Shown: positions 32,527-41,960, numbered from the stretch's first letter. The stretch: 64,000 nucleotides of DNA from Candidatus Villigracilis vicinus (GCA_016721315.1 JADKIL010000003.1:310001-374000), one strand, 5' to 3'. Made by a program: numbers and translations. The notes: generated by a model from the letters alone, not told the origin.

Positions 32527-33537
32527 ATGAAAAAAACTCTATTTCTTTTAACACTGTTATGTACGCTTGGATGTTCTTTCCCGTTGCAAGTGACCCTCGC
32601 GATTCCCACGGAAAGCCCAATCCCTACAGCCACTCTTTCTTCCACACAGGCGCCGCTTGCCACCGCTGAGCCGGGCACGGACCAGAATCCTTTGATCCTC
32701 GCTCTGGCTCCCACCCCGCACCCAACCGAAGTTGTACTCGCCGCAGGCGACCTGCTTGCCGCGTATCTTCAAGAACGAAGCGGCTACCGCATTGTTACCG
32801 TCATCCCTGCATCCGAAGCAGAGTTGGTGGAAGCGCTCGCGAAAGGTAACGCGCACATTGCGTCCCTTTCACCATATGCCTTCGCACTCGCCCGCGCAGA
32901 CGGTTCGGTCACTGCCGTGTTGGCACGCGTCCGCAATGGGGAAATGTTCTACGGCGCGCAGATCATCATCAACCGTGATAGTGAGTTCACGACCTACTTC
33001 GACGATGTCCGCGCTGAGAACATCGCAGATGCCGCCACCGCTTTGAAACAATTTCAGGACAAGAAACCCTGCTGGAGTGATACAACCTCACCTTCGGGGT
33101 ATGTGGCGCCGTTCGGATTGCTGAGTCAGATTCAGGTCCAGACCCGAGCCGGGGCATTCCTTGAAGGTCAACCCAACGTGGTGAGAGGAGTCTACGCCAA
33201 AGATATTTGTGATTTCGGGGCAACCTTTGTCGATGCCCGCACATCACCCATCCTCGAAGCAGATTACCCCGATGTTATGGACAAGGTCCGCGTGGCTTGG
33301 CGCATGCCAAAGGTCATTCCGTATGAAAATATTTCCATGTCTGCCGAGCTGCCGTTCGAAATGCGGCGGACGGTCCAGCGTGCGCTGATCGACTTTATGA
33401 GCACGCCTGACGGAAAAGCTGCCATGCAAACCATATATGGCTTTGATGAAATGGCACCCGTGGAAGATGCCGCCTATACCGAATTCATCGCTCTGGTGAA
33501 TGCTTCAGGGCTAAACCTGTTGGATTTGATAGAATAA
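32527..33537 (+). CDS. PhnD-like ABC transporter substrate-binding lipoprotein
   Basis: A 336-residue lipoprotein (lipobox TLGC after MKKTLFLLTLLCTLGC) with a Ser/Thr/Pro linker and a periplasmic-binding domain of the phosphate/phosphonate PhnD group: LAALAPTPHPTEV-like start, NAHIASLSPYAFALARADG, FYGAQIIINRDSEF and PTSPSGYVAPFG-like binding loop (DTTSPSGYVAPFGLL). No ABC permease or ATPase is adjacent, so it is orphaned or works with a distant transporter. Start at ATG 32527 with GGAGGGCAAAAACG before it; an in-frame upstream start would disrupt the signal peptide. Ligand not known. Confidence 0.88.
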   Translation: MKKTLFLLTLLCTLGCSFPLQVTLAIPTESPIPTATLSSTQAPLATAEPGTDQNPLILALAPTPHPTEVVLAAGDLLAAYLQERSGYRIVTVIPASEAELVEALAKGNAHIASLSPYAFALARADGSVTAVLARVRNGEMFYGAQIIINRDSEFTTYFDDVRAENIADAATALKQFQDKKPCWSDTTSPSGYVAPFGLLSQIQVQTRAGAFLEGQPNVVRGVYAKDICDFGATFVDARTSPILEADYPDVMDKVRVAWRMPKVIPYENISMSAELPFEMRRTVQRALIDFMSTPDGKAAMQTIYGFDEMAPVEDAAYTEFIALVNASGLNLLDLIE

Positions 33538-33541
33538 TATC

Positions 33542-34189
33542 GTGTTGAAAAAATCGATTATGTTCCTCTTGCGGGCTGCGCTCCTTACCGGCGCACTCGC
33601 TGCTTTTGGTCTAGTAATGCCAGGGCTCATCATGAAGATGTATGCCAGCCCGAGAATATTTACAGTGGAGGATGTCCCCGTTACACGCGTTGCCATCGTC
33701 TTTGGTGCTGGTCTGCTGCGCGACGGCTCGGCGGGACCCGTCTTGAGCGACCGCATGCAAACCGCTGTAAACTTATATCTCGCCGGTAAAGTGGACAAGA
33801 TCCTGATGAGCGGCGATAACAGTTTCATTGAATACAATGAGCCGGAAGCCGGGCGGCAATACGCGCTCGAACGCGGCGTGCCAGACGCAGATATTGTGCT
33901 TGATCTTGCAGGCAGGCGCACGTACGATACCTGCTATCGCGCCAGAAATATCTTCGGTGTAGAAGAGGCGATCCTGATCACACAGGAGTTCCACATGCCA
34001 AGAGCACTGACGCTTTGCAACTGGTTCGGTATTGATTCCATTGGCGTGGAAGCCAACAACCGTAATTTCCGCAATCGTGCCGTTTCCTGGTGGAACTTCC
34101 GTGAAACCTTTGCCGTCTTCCAAGCCGGATGGGACTTGCTCATCGTCAAGCCGCTGCCCATATTGGGCGAACCAGAACCGATATACTAG
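33542..34189 (+). CDS. SanA/YdcF-like DUF218 membrane protein
   Basis: A 215-residue protein with one N-terminal membrane helix (FLLRAALLTGALAAFGLVM) and a DUF218 domain: RVAIVFGAGLLRDGSAGPVL, KILMSGDNSFIEYNEPEA, TYDTCYRARNIFGVEEAILI and QEFHMPRAL are the SanA motifs. SanA affects envelope permeability and vancomycin exclusion in enterics. It starts with GTG at 33542, four bases after the PhnD-like stop, so they are co-transcribed. Confidence 0.9.
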   Translation: MLKKSIMFLLRAALLTGALAAFGLVMPGLIMKMYASPRIFTVEDVPVTRVAIVFGAGLLRDGSAGPVLSDRMQTAVNLYLAGKVDKILMSGDNSFIEYNEPEAGRQYALERGVPDADIVLDLAGRRTYDTCYRARNIFGVEEAILITQEFHMPRALTLCNWFGIDSIGVEANNRNFRNRAVSWWNFRETFAVFQAGWDLLIVKPLPILGEPEPIY

Positions 34190-34252
34190 CCTTTCTACAA
34201 AACCTCTGTAACCCTTGTGTTTCCAGAGGTGAAAATTTTTTTGGAGAATTTC

Positions 34253-34819
34253 ATGAATCGCGAAGAAGCCCTTGCCCTTGTACGTGAATATGTTAAAAGC
34301 GAAAGCCTGGTACGGCACATGCTTTCGGTCGAAGCCGCCATGCGGTTCTACGCCGAGAAATTCGGCGAAGACGTGGAAACCTGGGGTTTGGTAGGTCTGC
34401 TGCATGATTTCGATTGGGAAATTCACCCCACACTTGAAGAACACCCGCAAGCCGGTGCCCCCATGCTGCGCGAACGCGGCGTCCCTGAAGATATCATTCA
34501 GGATATCCTCAGCCATGCCGACCACTTGAACATGCCGCGCGATACCATGCGCCGCAAAGCCATTTGCGCCTGCGATGAAGTGACCGGGTTGATCACCGCA
34601 GTGGCACTCGTGCGCCCGTCGCGTTCGTTGTATGACCTTGAAGCCAGCTCCGTCAAAAAGAAGTGGAAGGATAAAGCTTTCGCCGCTGGAACCAACCGCG
34701 AAGAAATGGAACACGCCGCCAAAGGATTCGGCATCGATGTCTGGGAACACGTAGGCAATGTGATCCAAGCCATGCGCAAGATCGCGCCCGAACTGGACCT
34801 TGTTGGAAATCTAGGGTGA
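34253..34819 (+). CDS. HDIG-type HD-domain hydrolase
   Basis: A 188-residue HD phosphohydrolase. VRHMLSVEAAMRFYAEKFGE, LLHDFDWEIHP and ILSHADHL carry the H...HD...H...D metal ligands. The group is broad (nucleotide and cyclic nucleotide hydrolases); the substrate is not known. ATG 34253 follows GGAGAATTTC. A small palindrome ACCTCTG / CAGAGGT (34202-34230) is upstream. The sulfatase gene begins one base after the stop. Confidence 0.88.
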   Translation: MNREEALALVREYVKSESLVRHMLSVEAAMRFYAEKFGEDVETWGLVGLLHDFDWEIHPTLEEHPQAGAPMLRERGVPEDIIQDILSHADHLNMPRDTMRRKAICACDEVTGLITAVALVRPSRSLYDLEASSVKKKWKDKAFAAGTNREEMEHAAKGFGIDVWEHVGNVIQAMRKIAPELDLVGNLG

Positions 34820-34820
34820 T

Positions 34821-36326
34821 ATGAAACGGAGCTTACTTTTTGGGTTAGCCTTCCTGCTTGCCGCCTGCTTGTCTCCGTTTGGCACCACAGAAGAACTACC
34901 CGCCCCCTATACCCCACCCACACCTGTCGTCGATCATGAACCGACCATTTTCGATATCGACATCACAGCCCCTGCATCCGCCGAACGGATGAATGACTCG
35001 CGACCGAACATCATCCTCATCGTCACAGACGACCAGCCTTATCACACCGTTGACTACATGCCCTTCGTCAAAACTGAGTTGATGCAGAACGGCGTGGTCT
35101 TCGAGAACGGATTCGCCACCACTCCACTTTGCTGCCCAAGCCGCGCCAGCATTTTATCCGGGCAGTATGCACACAACCATCAAGTATTGACGAACACCCT
35201 GCCAAGGGGAAGTGCTTCCAAGTTCGATGCCAGCACCAGTTTCTCGATCCAACTTCAAGACAGCGGATACGAGACTGCCTATCTTGGTAAATACATGAAC
35301 GGGTACGACGACCTGACTCCGCGCGGGGTTGTGCCTCCAGGCTGGGATAGTTGGAACGTCTTCCTTGGCAAGAATCTTGTCAACAACGAAGATGCGGGGA
35401 ATCTGCAGTATTACTACAACTTTACACTCTCTCAGAACGGCGAAGCTGTTGATTACAAACGCAACGATTACAATTTCAGCGCGGATATCATCACCAACAT
35501 GGCACTTGCTTTCATCCGCGACTCAAAAGATAGTCCGTTCTTCATGGCGGTCAATTACTACAATCCGCACTCCCCCTACATCTGTGCGCCGCGCCACAAA
35601 GACGCCTTCCGCGCCAGCACCAATTGGGACTGGGTACAGTATCGTCCGCCCAGTTTCAACGAGGAGAATATCCGCGATAAACCAGAGTACATCGGAGACT
35701 TATCGCCTCTCCCTGAAGAAAAACTGGATACCGCCCATTTACAGATCCTACGCTCGCTCCTTTCGGTGGATGACGGCGTCGCTTCCATCGACGCGGCGCT
35801 CAAGAAAGCCGGGCTGGATGAGAACACCATCATCATCTATACCACCGATAACGGACTAACCCTTGGCGATCACCGCTTCGGTGTGACGAAGAATTGTCCA
35901 TACGAAGCCTGCGCCAAGGTTCCATTCATTGTGTATGGGCCGGGCTATTTCGAGCCGCGCACAGACACCAGCCTGGTTGCCAATATCGATCTCTACGCCA
36001 CTATTGCAGATTGGGCAGGTTTCCAAGTCCCAGAAAGTGTGGACGGGTTGGATATGGCGCCCCTGCTCGAAGATCCCAATGCCCCGTGGAGAGATGCGCT
36101 TCTCATCGAACACTGGCCCACAGATGAAGGCACCGGCTCAAGCATCCCTGAGTTCTACGCCATCCGCACCCAGGAATGGAAATACACCGAATACGTTACC
36201 GGTGAAGTGGAACTATACGATCTGGTCAATGATCCTTATGAAATGCAAAACATGGCAGGCAAGAAAGATTATCGCGCCATACAGGAAGATCTTGCAAAAC
36301 GTTTGCAGGAATTGAAAGAGGAATAG
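34821..36326 (+). CDS. exported sulfatase lipoprotein
   Basis: A 501-residue type I sulfatase. Signal with lipobox LLAAC, then NIILIVTDDQPYHTV, the metal-binding start of the alkaline phosphatase fold, and TTPLCCPSRASILSG with the formylglycine Cys C104 in CxPSR form. FLGKNLVNNEDAG-type and KYTEYVTGEVELYDLVNDP parts fit the aryl/GlcNAc-6-sulfatase branch. It needs a formylglycine-generating enzyme encoded elsewhere for activity. Cytoplasmic maturation is ruled out by the signal unless anchored after folding. It follows the HDIG gene by one base. Confidence 0.92.
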   Translation: MKRSLLFGLAFLLAACLSPFGTTEELPAPYTPPTPVVDHEPTIFDIDITAPASAERMNDSRPNIILIVTDDQPYHTVDYMPFVKTELMQNGVVFENGFATTPLCCPSRASILSGQYAHNHQVLTNTLPRGSASKFDASTSFSIQLQDSGYETAYLGKYMNGYDDLTPRGVVPPGWDSWNVFLGKNLVNNEDAGNLQYYYNFTLSQNGEAVDYKRNDYNFSADIITNMALAFIRDSKDSPFFMAVNYYNPHSPYICAPRHKDAFRASTNWDWVQYRPPSFNEENIRDKPEYIGDLSPLPEEKLDTAHLQILRSLLSVDDGVASIDAALKKAGLDENTIIIYTTDNGLTLGDHRFGVTKNCPYEACAKVPFIVYGPGYFEPRTDTSLVANIDLYATIADWAGFQVPESVDGLDMAPLLEDPNAPWRDALLIEHWPTDEGTGSSIPEFYAIRTQEWKYTEYVTGEVELYDLVNDPYEMQNMAGKKDYRAIQEDLAKRLQELKEE

Positions 36327-36348
36327 ATTTTATTTTGCGAGATAAGAG

Positions 36349-36389
36349 AAAATAGAGCTCCAGGATTAATAATCCTGGAGCTCTATTTT
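36349..36389. terminator. bidirectional terminator
   Basis: AAAATAGAGCTCCAGGATT and its inverse AATCCTGGAGCTCTATTTT between the sulfatase and the convergent PIN toxin gene. Confidence 0.9.
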
Positions 36390-36413
36390 CTGGATTTCTA
36401 AATTTTCAGTGCC

Positions 36414-36830
36414 TTATCCAGGCTTCCGTACGGGCAGGACTTTGGGCAATCGCTCCAGTTGTTCTTTATCCAGTGAGATCAATTCTGTGCCAAATCGCAA
36501 GGCAACAGCGGCGTAGACCGAGTCACTACCCCGCAAGCGGTGTTTTGCGGCAATCTCACTGGCAAAATCGGCGATGTCTTCATCCAGATCAACGAGTGTG
36601 ATGTTGAGAAAATCTTTGAGTTCCCGTTCCAATTCCAACGCGGCATCTGTATCGTCCTGTTTACGCGCGATCGAAGCGGCAACTTCCGGCAGGAATAAAG
36701 TTGGCTGGATCAAAGAGACCCGATCTTTGCTCAATTGAGACAAAAAATTCATACTTTCATCGCTGCCATTCTCGTCAGAACTAAACGCATTCACAAAAAC
36801 ACTGGCATCGACGGTGACAGCATTTTTCAT
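36414..36830 (-). CDS. vapC: PIN-domain toxin (VapC-type)
   Basis: A 138-residue PIN nuclease. The acidic catalytic set is D8 (VTVDASVFVNAF), E49 (FLPEVAA), D103 (RGSDSVYAAVA) and D121 (SLDKEQ). VapC toxins cut RNA, often tRNA. The start overlaps the upstream antitoxin stop by four bases (ATGA), so translation is coupled. The long helix-rich middle is normal for the family. Confidence 0.92.
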   Translation of the reverse strand: MKNAVTVDASVFVNAFSSDENGSDESMNFLSQLSKDRVSLIQPTLFLPEVAASIARKQDDTDAALELERELKDFLNITLVDLDEDIADFASEIAAKHRLRGSDSVYAAVALRFGTELISLDKEQLERLPKVLPVRKPG

Positions 36831-37102
36831 CGGCGCATTTCCGAAAGAATATCAACTGAACTCTTTTTATTTTGTTTGCTCTTACTGAGTTTCCTGCGGA
36901 TTTCCATCATCTTTTCCAATGCCTCGCCGTTGTTCTTTTCTGGCAACATGGCATCCATGGGAATGATCACCGCCACAGGCACGCCTCGCTGCGTAATCAC
37001 ATAACGAGCGCGTTGTTCCTTGACGGCACGGACCACATCGGAGGCGTGCGCCTTCAACTCCCGTATACCGATCTCTTCCATTTTCTTTTGCTTTCGCGCC
37101 AT
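36827..37102 (-). CDS. Phd/YefM-family antitoxin
   Basis: A 91-residue antitoxin with MEEIGIRELKAHASDVVRAV and YVITQRGVPVAVIIPMDAM, the core of Phd-type DNA-binding antitoxins, and a C-terminal charged helix that would wrap the VapC partner. The pair is co-transcribed; the dimer normally represses its own promoter. It is not the more common VapB AbrB-like type, so the pairing of a Phd antitoxin with a PIN toxin is worth noting, though known. Confidence 0.9.
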   Translation of the reverse strand: MARKQKKMEEIGIRELKAHASDVVRAVKEQRARYVITQRGVPVAVIIPMDAMLPEKNNGEALEKMMEIRRKLSKSKQNKKSSVDILSEMRR

Positions 37103-37154
37103 GTGGTTACCTCTGTGACTACATCTTACTTTCTGAGTTGATTACCGTCAAGAT

Positions 37155-37195
37155 AAAAAAGACCTCGGAATTCTCAAACTTCTCCGAGGTCTTTG
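37155..37195 (-). terminator. terminator of gyrA
   Basis: Minus strand: AAAGACCTCGGAGAAG pairs with CTTC...CCGAGGTCTTT followed by TTTTAT, starting four bases after the gyrA stop. Confidence 0.9.
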
Positions 37196-37198
37196 ACT

Positions 37199-39808
37199 TT
37201 ATTTCTTTTTCTTCGTGGGTGATTTCTTTACCGGTTTTGACGTTTTCTTCACCGGCTTCGCTTTCACCTTCGCAATCGGCTTAGCAGCTTTTTTCGCTGA
37301 AGTCGCCTTCACTTCTTTCTTCTTTCCACTTTCCTTCTTCGGCTCCTCCGCCTTCGCCACCTTGATATAACTCTCCAACATCCAACCAAAGGCAATCGCA
37401 GTAATCGTCTCGCCAGGTTTCACTTCAACCACCAGGTCACCCTTCGAGGAAGCGCGTTTTCTGACAGCCGCCGCATCCAGCCGGGCGGACTTGGGCGCGC
37501 CCTTGCTCATGTGAATGGTGAGAACATGATTCGGTTTGCCAGTGGCAACTGCAGAGAGTGTGGACTTATTCGGCAAATCCCAGGCGACCACACCCTTGCC
37601 ATAACGTCCCTGCACGGGGAATTCTTTCTGGTCTACGCGTTTGGCTTTGCCATCATTAGTCAGCAGGAAGATCTCACCGTCCACGGGCAAAATTTCCGCG
37701 CCAACGACTTCATCCTTGTCTTCCAGCTTCATACCGTTCACACCCGCTGCCACAAGACCCATCGGGCGCACATCATCTTCCTTGAAGCGGATCGCCTTAC
37801 CACTGGCAGTCACCAGCAGGATTTCCTTCTTCTTGCCATCCGTCACACCCACCCAACCGAGGCGGTCACCTTCGTTGACTTTCGCCAATACAAAGGTCTG
37901 CGAGGAAGGTCCGGGCAATTCGGTGAGCAGACTCTTCTTGATCATACCGAAGCGCGTGATAGTAATGACACAAGTCTCTTCACCCAATGACGATTTACTG
38001 GCAGGTAATGAGAACACAGCCGCCAGTGCGTCCGTATCGTTCAGCGGCGAGACCTTATGATACGCAATACCCTGACTCATCTTGCTGGCTTCAGGGATCA
38101 AATGCGCAGCCACAGCAGCGGCTTTGCCGAGTTTGCTCACGAAGAAAATCGTATCAGTTGTTGATGCCTTCACCAGGAATCTGGGTGCATCGTTGCCGGA
38201 ATGTTTTGGTTGCTTTTCGTCTGCGGTGCGCGAGACGAGACCATCATCTGTCACGCCGATCCACACGACTTGCTGCGGGAGCGTATCATTGGCGGTGAGC
38301 GCCTTGCCGCCCTTCGCGCCGTCTTTTACATTGATGATCTGCGTGCGGCGACGGTCGCCATACGCGGCTTTCACTTTTTGAAGTTCATCTGCCACCACAC
38401 CACGCATCATCTTGGGAGTCTTCAAGAGCGTGGTCAACTCTTTGATGATGCCGGTCACTTCTTTGTATTCAGTTTCGATCTTCTTGCGTTCGAGCGCGGC
38501 GAGTCTGCGTAACTGCATATCAAGAATCGCGTTCGCCTGCAACTCCGAGAGCTTATAACGCTTCATCAGTTTGGTGCGAGCGGTTTCAACATCCGGCGCG
38601 GAACGGATCAGTTCGATCAATTCATCCAGATTCTTTAACGCGACGAGATACCCTTCGAGGATGTGGGCTCTCGCTTTGGCTTTATCCAAGTCAAATTCCG
38701 CGCGCCTCTTTATAACCGTGAGCCTGTGCTCCAAATAGACACGGAGTGCCTGTTTGAGAGTTAAGGTGCGCGGTTCGCCGTCCACCAATGCCAGCAGGTT
38801 GATGCTGAAGGTGGTCTGCATCGGAGTGCGCTTGTACAGGTCACGCAGAACGAAATTAGGATCGGCGTTCTTGGTCAGTTCGAGCACGATGCGCATGCCC
38901 TGGCGATCTGATTCATCGCGCAGGTCCGAGAGACCTTCGAGATGACCATCACGCGCCAGCTCGGCGATGCGTTCGATCAAGCTGGACTTGTTAACCATGT
39001 ACGGCAATTCGGAGACGATGATGCGACTCTTGCCGCGCTCCATCTCTTCGACATGCGCCTTGGCTTGCACGATCACACGTCCGCGACCCGAGCCATAAGC
39101 AGCATCAATGCCTTCTTCGCCGGTCTGTTCAATGATGAGACCACCGGTTGGGAAGTCTGGTCCCTTCACGAACTTCATCAACTGCTCAACGTCAATATCG
39201 TCGAGCTTCTCCCAGCGTTCGAGCATGAACACGAGGGCGTCCACAACTTCACTTAAGTTATGCGGCGGAATCGACGTCGCCATACCGACCGCGATACCCG
39301 TCGCGCCATTGACGAGCAGATTCGGAATCGCAGCGGGCAACACACTCGGTTCTTCCAGTGTGTCGTCGAAGTTCGCAGTGAAGTCAACTGTATTTTTGTT
39401 GAGATCGGTCAAAATGTCGAGCGCGGCGGCGGTTAGTCGCGCCTCGGTATAACGCATCGCGGCAGGCGGGTCACCATCGACGGAACCGAAATTGCCTTGT
39501 CCATCCACAAGCATGGTGCGCATCGAAAAATCCTGCGCAAGACGAGCCATCGCCTCATACACAGATGAGTCACCATGTGGATGATATTTACCAAGCACTT
39601 CACCGACGATACGAGCAGACTTCTTATATGCCGTATCCGCGCGGATGCCCATGTCATACATCGCATACAAAATGCGGCGCTGTACCGGCTTCATGCCGTC
39701 ACGGGCATCGGGCAGCGCGCGTGACACAATGACCGACATGGCGTAATCGAGGTACGCCTGCTGCATCTCTGTGTCAATGTCAATTTTTCGTACGATACCA
39801 AGTTCCAT
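37199..39808 (-). CDS. gyrA: DNA gyrase subunit A
   Basis: An 869-residue topoisomerase II A subunit. The catalytic Tyr is Y120 (MRYTEARL). The quinolone-determining region reads HPHGDSSVYEAM, with S81 and E85 at the usual resistance positions, so it looks wild type. The C-terminal beta-pinwheel (about 520-815) has a weakened GyrA box, QGRYGKG, in place of QRRGGKG. The last 50 residues are a Lys/Ala/Pro tail (KKAAKPIAKVKAKPVKKTS). I begin at ATG 39808 (MELGIVRKID); a longer frame upstream is not supported. The GyrA box variant argues for gyrase, but a ParC/topoisomerase IV role cannot be excluded. Confidence 0.93.
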   Translation of the reverse strand: MELGIVRKIDIDTEMQQAYLDYAMSVIVSRALPDARDGMKPVQRRILYAMYDMGIRADTAYKKSARIVGEVLGKYHPHGDSSVYEAMARLAQDFSMRTMLVDGQGNFGSVDGDPPAAMRYTEARLTAAALDILTDLNKNTVDFTANFDDTLEEPSVLPAAIPNLLVNGATGIAVGMATSIPPHNLSEVVDALVFMLERWEKLDDIDVEQLMKFVKGPDFPTGGLIIEQTGEEGIDAAYGSGRGRVIVQAKAHVEEMERGKSRIIVSELPYMVNKSSLIERIAELARDGHLEGLSDLRDESDRQGMRIVLELTKNADPNFVLRDLYKRTPMQTTFSINLLALVDGEPRTLTLKQALRVYLEHRLTVIKRRAEFDLDKAKARAHILEGYLVALKNLDELIELIRSAPDVETARTKLMKRYKLSELQANAILDMQLRRLAALERKKIETEYKEVTGIIKELTTLLKTPKMMRGVVADELQKVKAAYGDRRRTQIINVKDGAKGGKALTANDTLPQQVVWIGVTDDGLVSRTADEKQPKHSGNDAPRFLVKASTTDTIFFVSKLGKAAAVAAHLIPEASKMSQGIAYHKVSPLNDTDALAAVFSLPASKSSLGEETCVITITRFGMIKKSLLTELPGPSSQTFVLAKVNEGDRLGWVGVTDGKKKEILLVTASGKAIRFKEDDVRPMGLVAAGVNGMKLEDKDEVVGAEILPVDGEIFLLTNDGKAKRVDQKEFPVQGRYGKGVVAWDLPNKSTLSAVATGKPNHVLTIHMSKGAPKSARLDAAAVRKRASSKGDLVVEVKPGETITAIAFGWMLESYIKVAKAEEPKKESGKKKEVKATSAKKAAKPIAKVKAKPVKKTSKPVKKSPTKKKK

Positions 39809-40063
39809 ATTGGCTCCAAAACCTTTTTCTAAACACAAAAGACGCATGGGGCATGCAGAAAATCCGCTTGTGCATTTTCGCTAAACCCAGTGCAACACTT
39901 TAAGCCCATTCCCTTGTGTTTAATTCTTGAATTAATGTTCTATTGCGGGGCTTATCTTACGGGGAAAGAAGAGATGCGTCAAGTCCCCTTGCTTTTGGTC
40001 TCACGATCGCTGCAAAGTCAGAAAATCTTATGTGAATTCGCGCTTAGTCTTTACATAAATAAT
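39809..40063. other. gyrA leader and promoter region, no gene
   Basis: About 255 bases between the terminator of the SH3-like lipoprotein and gyrA. A palindromic TTAATTCAAGAATTAA lies near 39920-39940. I could not place a convincing promoter. No RNA gene or ORF is visible. Confidence 0.5.
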
Positions 40064-40108
40064 TAAAGCAAACGGGCATCTGCAACCAATACAGATGCCC
40101 GTTTGGAT
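40064..40108 (-). terminator. terminator of the SH3-like lipoprotein gene
   Basis: Minus strand: AAACGGGCATCTG and CAGATGCCCGTTT with a short loop, 18 bases after the stop. Confidence 0.88.
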
Positions 40109-40125
40109 TTCAGTCATGGGTCTTC

Positions 40126-41055
40126 TTACGGAGTGATCTTGATCTCACGTGTCGTACAGATACCTGCCAGATCCTCCGCGGTACAGATCGTAACGGAGAC
40201 ATCCAGCTTATCCCCGCGTATATTGAGATCGAACTTCGGTCCAGAGACGATCGTGGAAGAACCGCCGCCGATCGTTTCGATCCAGGTTAATCCATCACAT
40301 CCCGTTACGATCGGGAAGTTATTATAAGTTACCGAACGCGTGATATTCCGCGTCTTATCGTGTGCCACGATCTTTATGGAATTTAGCAGATATTCGCTCT
40401 CATTCGTGATCGTAATGTTCACCCAACGCCTGGAGTCACAGGAATATGATCCGGCACTCTTCAAACTATATTCAATGGTGGGTACGGTTGTTGCCGTGCT
40501 CGTGGGGGTAGGTGGAGGTTGAACCACCGGCAAATAAAGCTGGTTTCCGGTAAAGGTGGCATATTCGCCCCAAACCCAGCAAAATTCAGTGAACACATAC
40601 GGATTGGGAATATACCAATACTCATTGGTCGGGTCACGCCCAAGCACAGGCACAGTATCCCCGACCAACAGCGAGCCAACAACCTCATACGACTTGCCCG
40701 GACCCGTCCGACAATTTGTGGGGCGCGAAACGCTCATGGTTACAGGAGATTGGGTGGCAGTCTCTGTAGCAACGAGCGTTGATGTTTCAGCTCCCGCAGA
40801 TACAACCAGAGTTGGCGTCTCCGAGGGCACGCGTGGTGAAAGATAGACCAGCGTCGGCGTAAAGGTTCGGGTAAAGGTGGGAGTGATACTCGGAGTAAAT
40901 GTCTCAGTCACACTTTGAGTAAGCCCGGCGATCACCGTCTCAGCAGCAGAGGTACTAATAGACCCCGCGCCCGGCAGCGTGACACTGGGAATGGCACACG
41001 CCAAGGCGGTAAGGGCAAGCAGGATGAATGGAACAAGTCGTTTCGGACGCAGCAT
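40126..41055 (-). CDS. lipoprotein with SH3-like and C-terminal beta-sandwich domains
   Basis: A 309-residue lipoprotein. Signal and lipobox ALTALAC, a long Thr/Ser/Pro linker (TPSITPTFTRTFTPTLV), then a bacterial SH3-like domain (NCRTGPGKSYEVVGSLLVGD, VLGRDPTNEYWYIPNP) related to that of the lipoprotein at 30971, and a C-terminal beta-sandwich (INITNESEYLLNSIKIV-like with disulphide-forming Cys). Start ATG 41055 follows GGAGAAATTC. These paired SH3b lipoproteins may bind cell-wall or glycan, but no evidence here. Confidence 0.87.
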   Translation of the reverse strand: MLRPKRLVPFILLALTALACAIPSVTLPGAGSISTSAAETVIAGLTQSVTETFTPSITPTFTRTFTPTLVYLSPRVPSETPTLVVSAGAETSTLVATETATQSPVTMSVSRPTNCRTGPGKSYEVVGSLLVGDTVPVLGRDPTNEYWYIPNPYVFTEFCWVWGEYATFTGNQLYLPVVQPPPTPTSTATTVPTIEYSLKSAGSYSCDSRRWVNITITNESEYLLNSIKIVAHDKTRNITRSVTYNNFPIVTGCDGLTWIETIGGGSSTIVSGPKFDLNIRGDKLDVSVTICTAEDLAGICTTREIKITP

Positions 41056-41102
41056 GAATTTCTCCAGTTTCAAACCCAATTATGACACGAAAATCACCAC
41101 GG

Positions 41103-41909
41103 CTAAAGATACCAGATCAAGTACCCCTTCCCCAGCCACTTCCGATGACGATCAACATCGAATCCTTTTTGAGCCAACGCCTCTACTGAAGCGGCAAACC
41201 ATTGCTGCAACCCAAATGTCTTCGCGGCAGCCGTCTCGGCAGCAGAGCGCTTCCATGCCTCAAAAAAATCATGGATCGGCTCGCCCTTCACCACACGGTG
41301 AATGAGATTCTTTGGCAGGATGGTCTGAAATTCTTCGACATCGAAACCAGCGTGGAAGTTGGTACTGAAAACCAGCGCCTCGAAAGACCATTGACCTGCT
41401 CCAACGCAGCGAACCAGATTCGCCGCCCAAAGACTCCCAAATGGTGTGGATGTTCCCTCGATCATCAAACCGCCGGGCAAAACATACTCGGCAAGCCGTT
41501 CATAGGCAGGCGCAAAATCTTTTTCCTCGTATTGTCTGAGCACATTAAAAGCACGGATCAGCCGCACATGCTCCCCGCTGGCCAGGGGAAGATTGAATCC
41601 GCCCAAACGGAAGAACGTCTGCTCATCGGCAAAAGGCAGGGCAGCTTCAACACGCTCCTTATCTATTTCCACACCAAGGATGCGCAAGGTTGCATTGGCA
41701 CGCCGGAAACGCACTGCACTTTCAAGCGTGGTACGCGCATCAAATCCATAGCCAAGATCAACGAACAGGGAATCAGAAAACAGCCCATCGGTCCGCGTGA
41801 GAAGCGCAGGCTCGTAGAGCAAAATAAAGTTATCGACTCGCCGAAGCCGATTGGCGGCTGTCTTGCCGCGCGTTGGCTGCCCCTCTGGCTTTTGGGTATT
41901 TCGTTTCAT
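41103..41909 (-). CDS. class I SAM-dependent methyltransferase-like protein
   Basis: A 268-residue protein with FVDLGYGFDARTTLES, a SAM-binding loop of class I form, LRILGVEIDKERVEAALPF, and a later core segment. The family is not clear; it could be a DUF-type methyltransferase. I choose ATG 41909 (MKRNTQKPEG); a longer frame runs into the rpoC terminator. Its C-terminal part is rich in basic and aromatic residues (KGYLIWYL). Alone, head-to-tail with rpoC and not obviously linked. Confidence 0.75.
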   Translation of the reverse strand: MKRNTQKPEGQPTRGKTAANRLRRVDNFILLYEPALLTRTDGLFSDSLFVDLGYGFDARTTLESAVRFRRANATLRILGVEIDKERVEAALPFADEQTFFRLGGFNLPLASGEHVRLIRAFNVLRQYEEKDFAPAYERLAEYVLPGGLMIEGTSTPFGSLWAANLVRCVGAGQWSFEALVFSTNFHAGFDVEEFQTILPKNLIHRVVKGEPIHDFFEAWKRSAAETAAAKTFGLQQWFAASVEALAQKGFDVDRHRKWLGKGYLIWYL

Positions 41910-41921
41910 GACCGTGATTAT

Positions 41922-41960
41922 ACAAAACAAAAATGCCCCGAACATTCATTCGGGGCATTC
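41922..41960 (-). terminator. terminator of rpoC
   Basis: Minus strand: AATGCCCCGAA pairs with TTCGGGGCATT, followed by TTTGTTTTG. Starts about 12 bases after the rpoC stop. Confidence 0.9.

Noticed and set aside
36414..37102. Restriction or other defence locus
   Set aside because: Only a simple PIN/Phd toxin-antitoxin pair is present, with no further defence genes around it.
18880..41000. Phase-variable tandem repeats in Thr/Pro linkers
   Set aside because: The linkers use mixed codons and are not exact DNA repeats.
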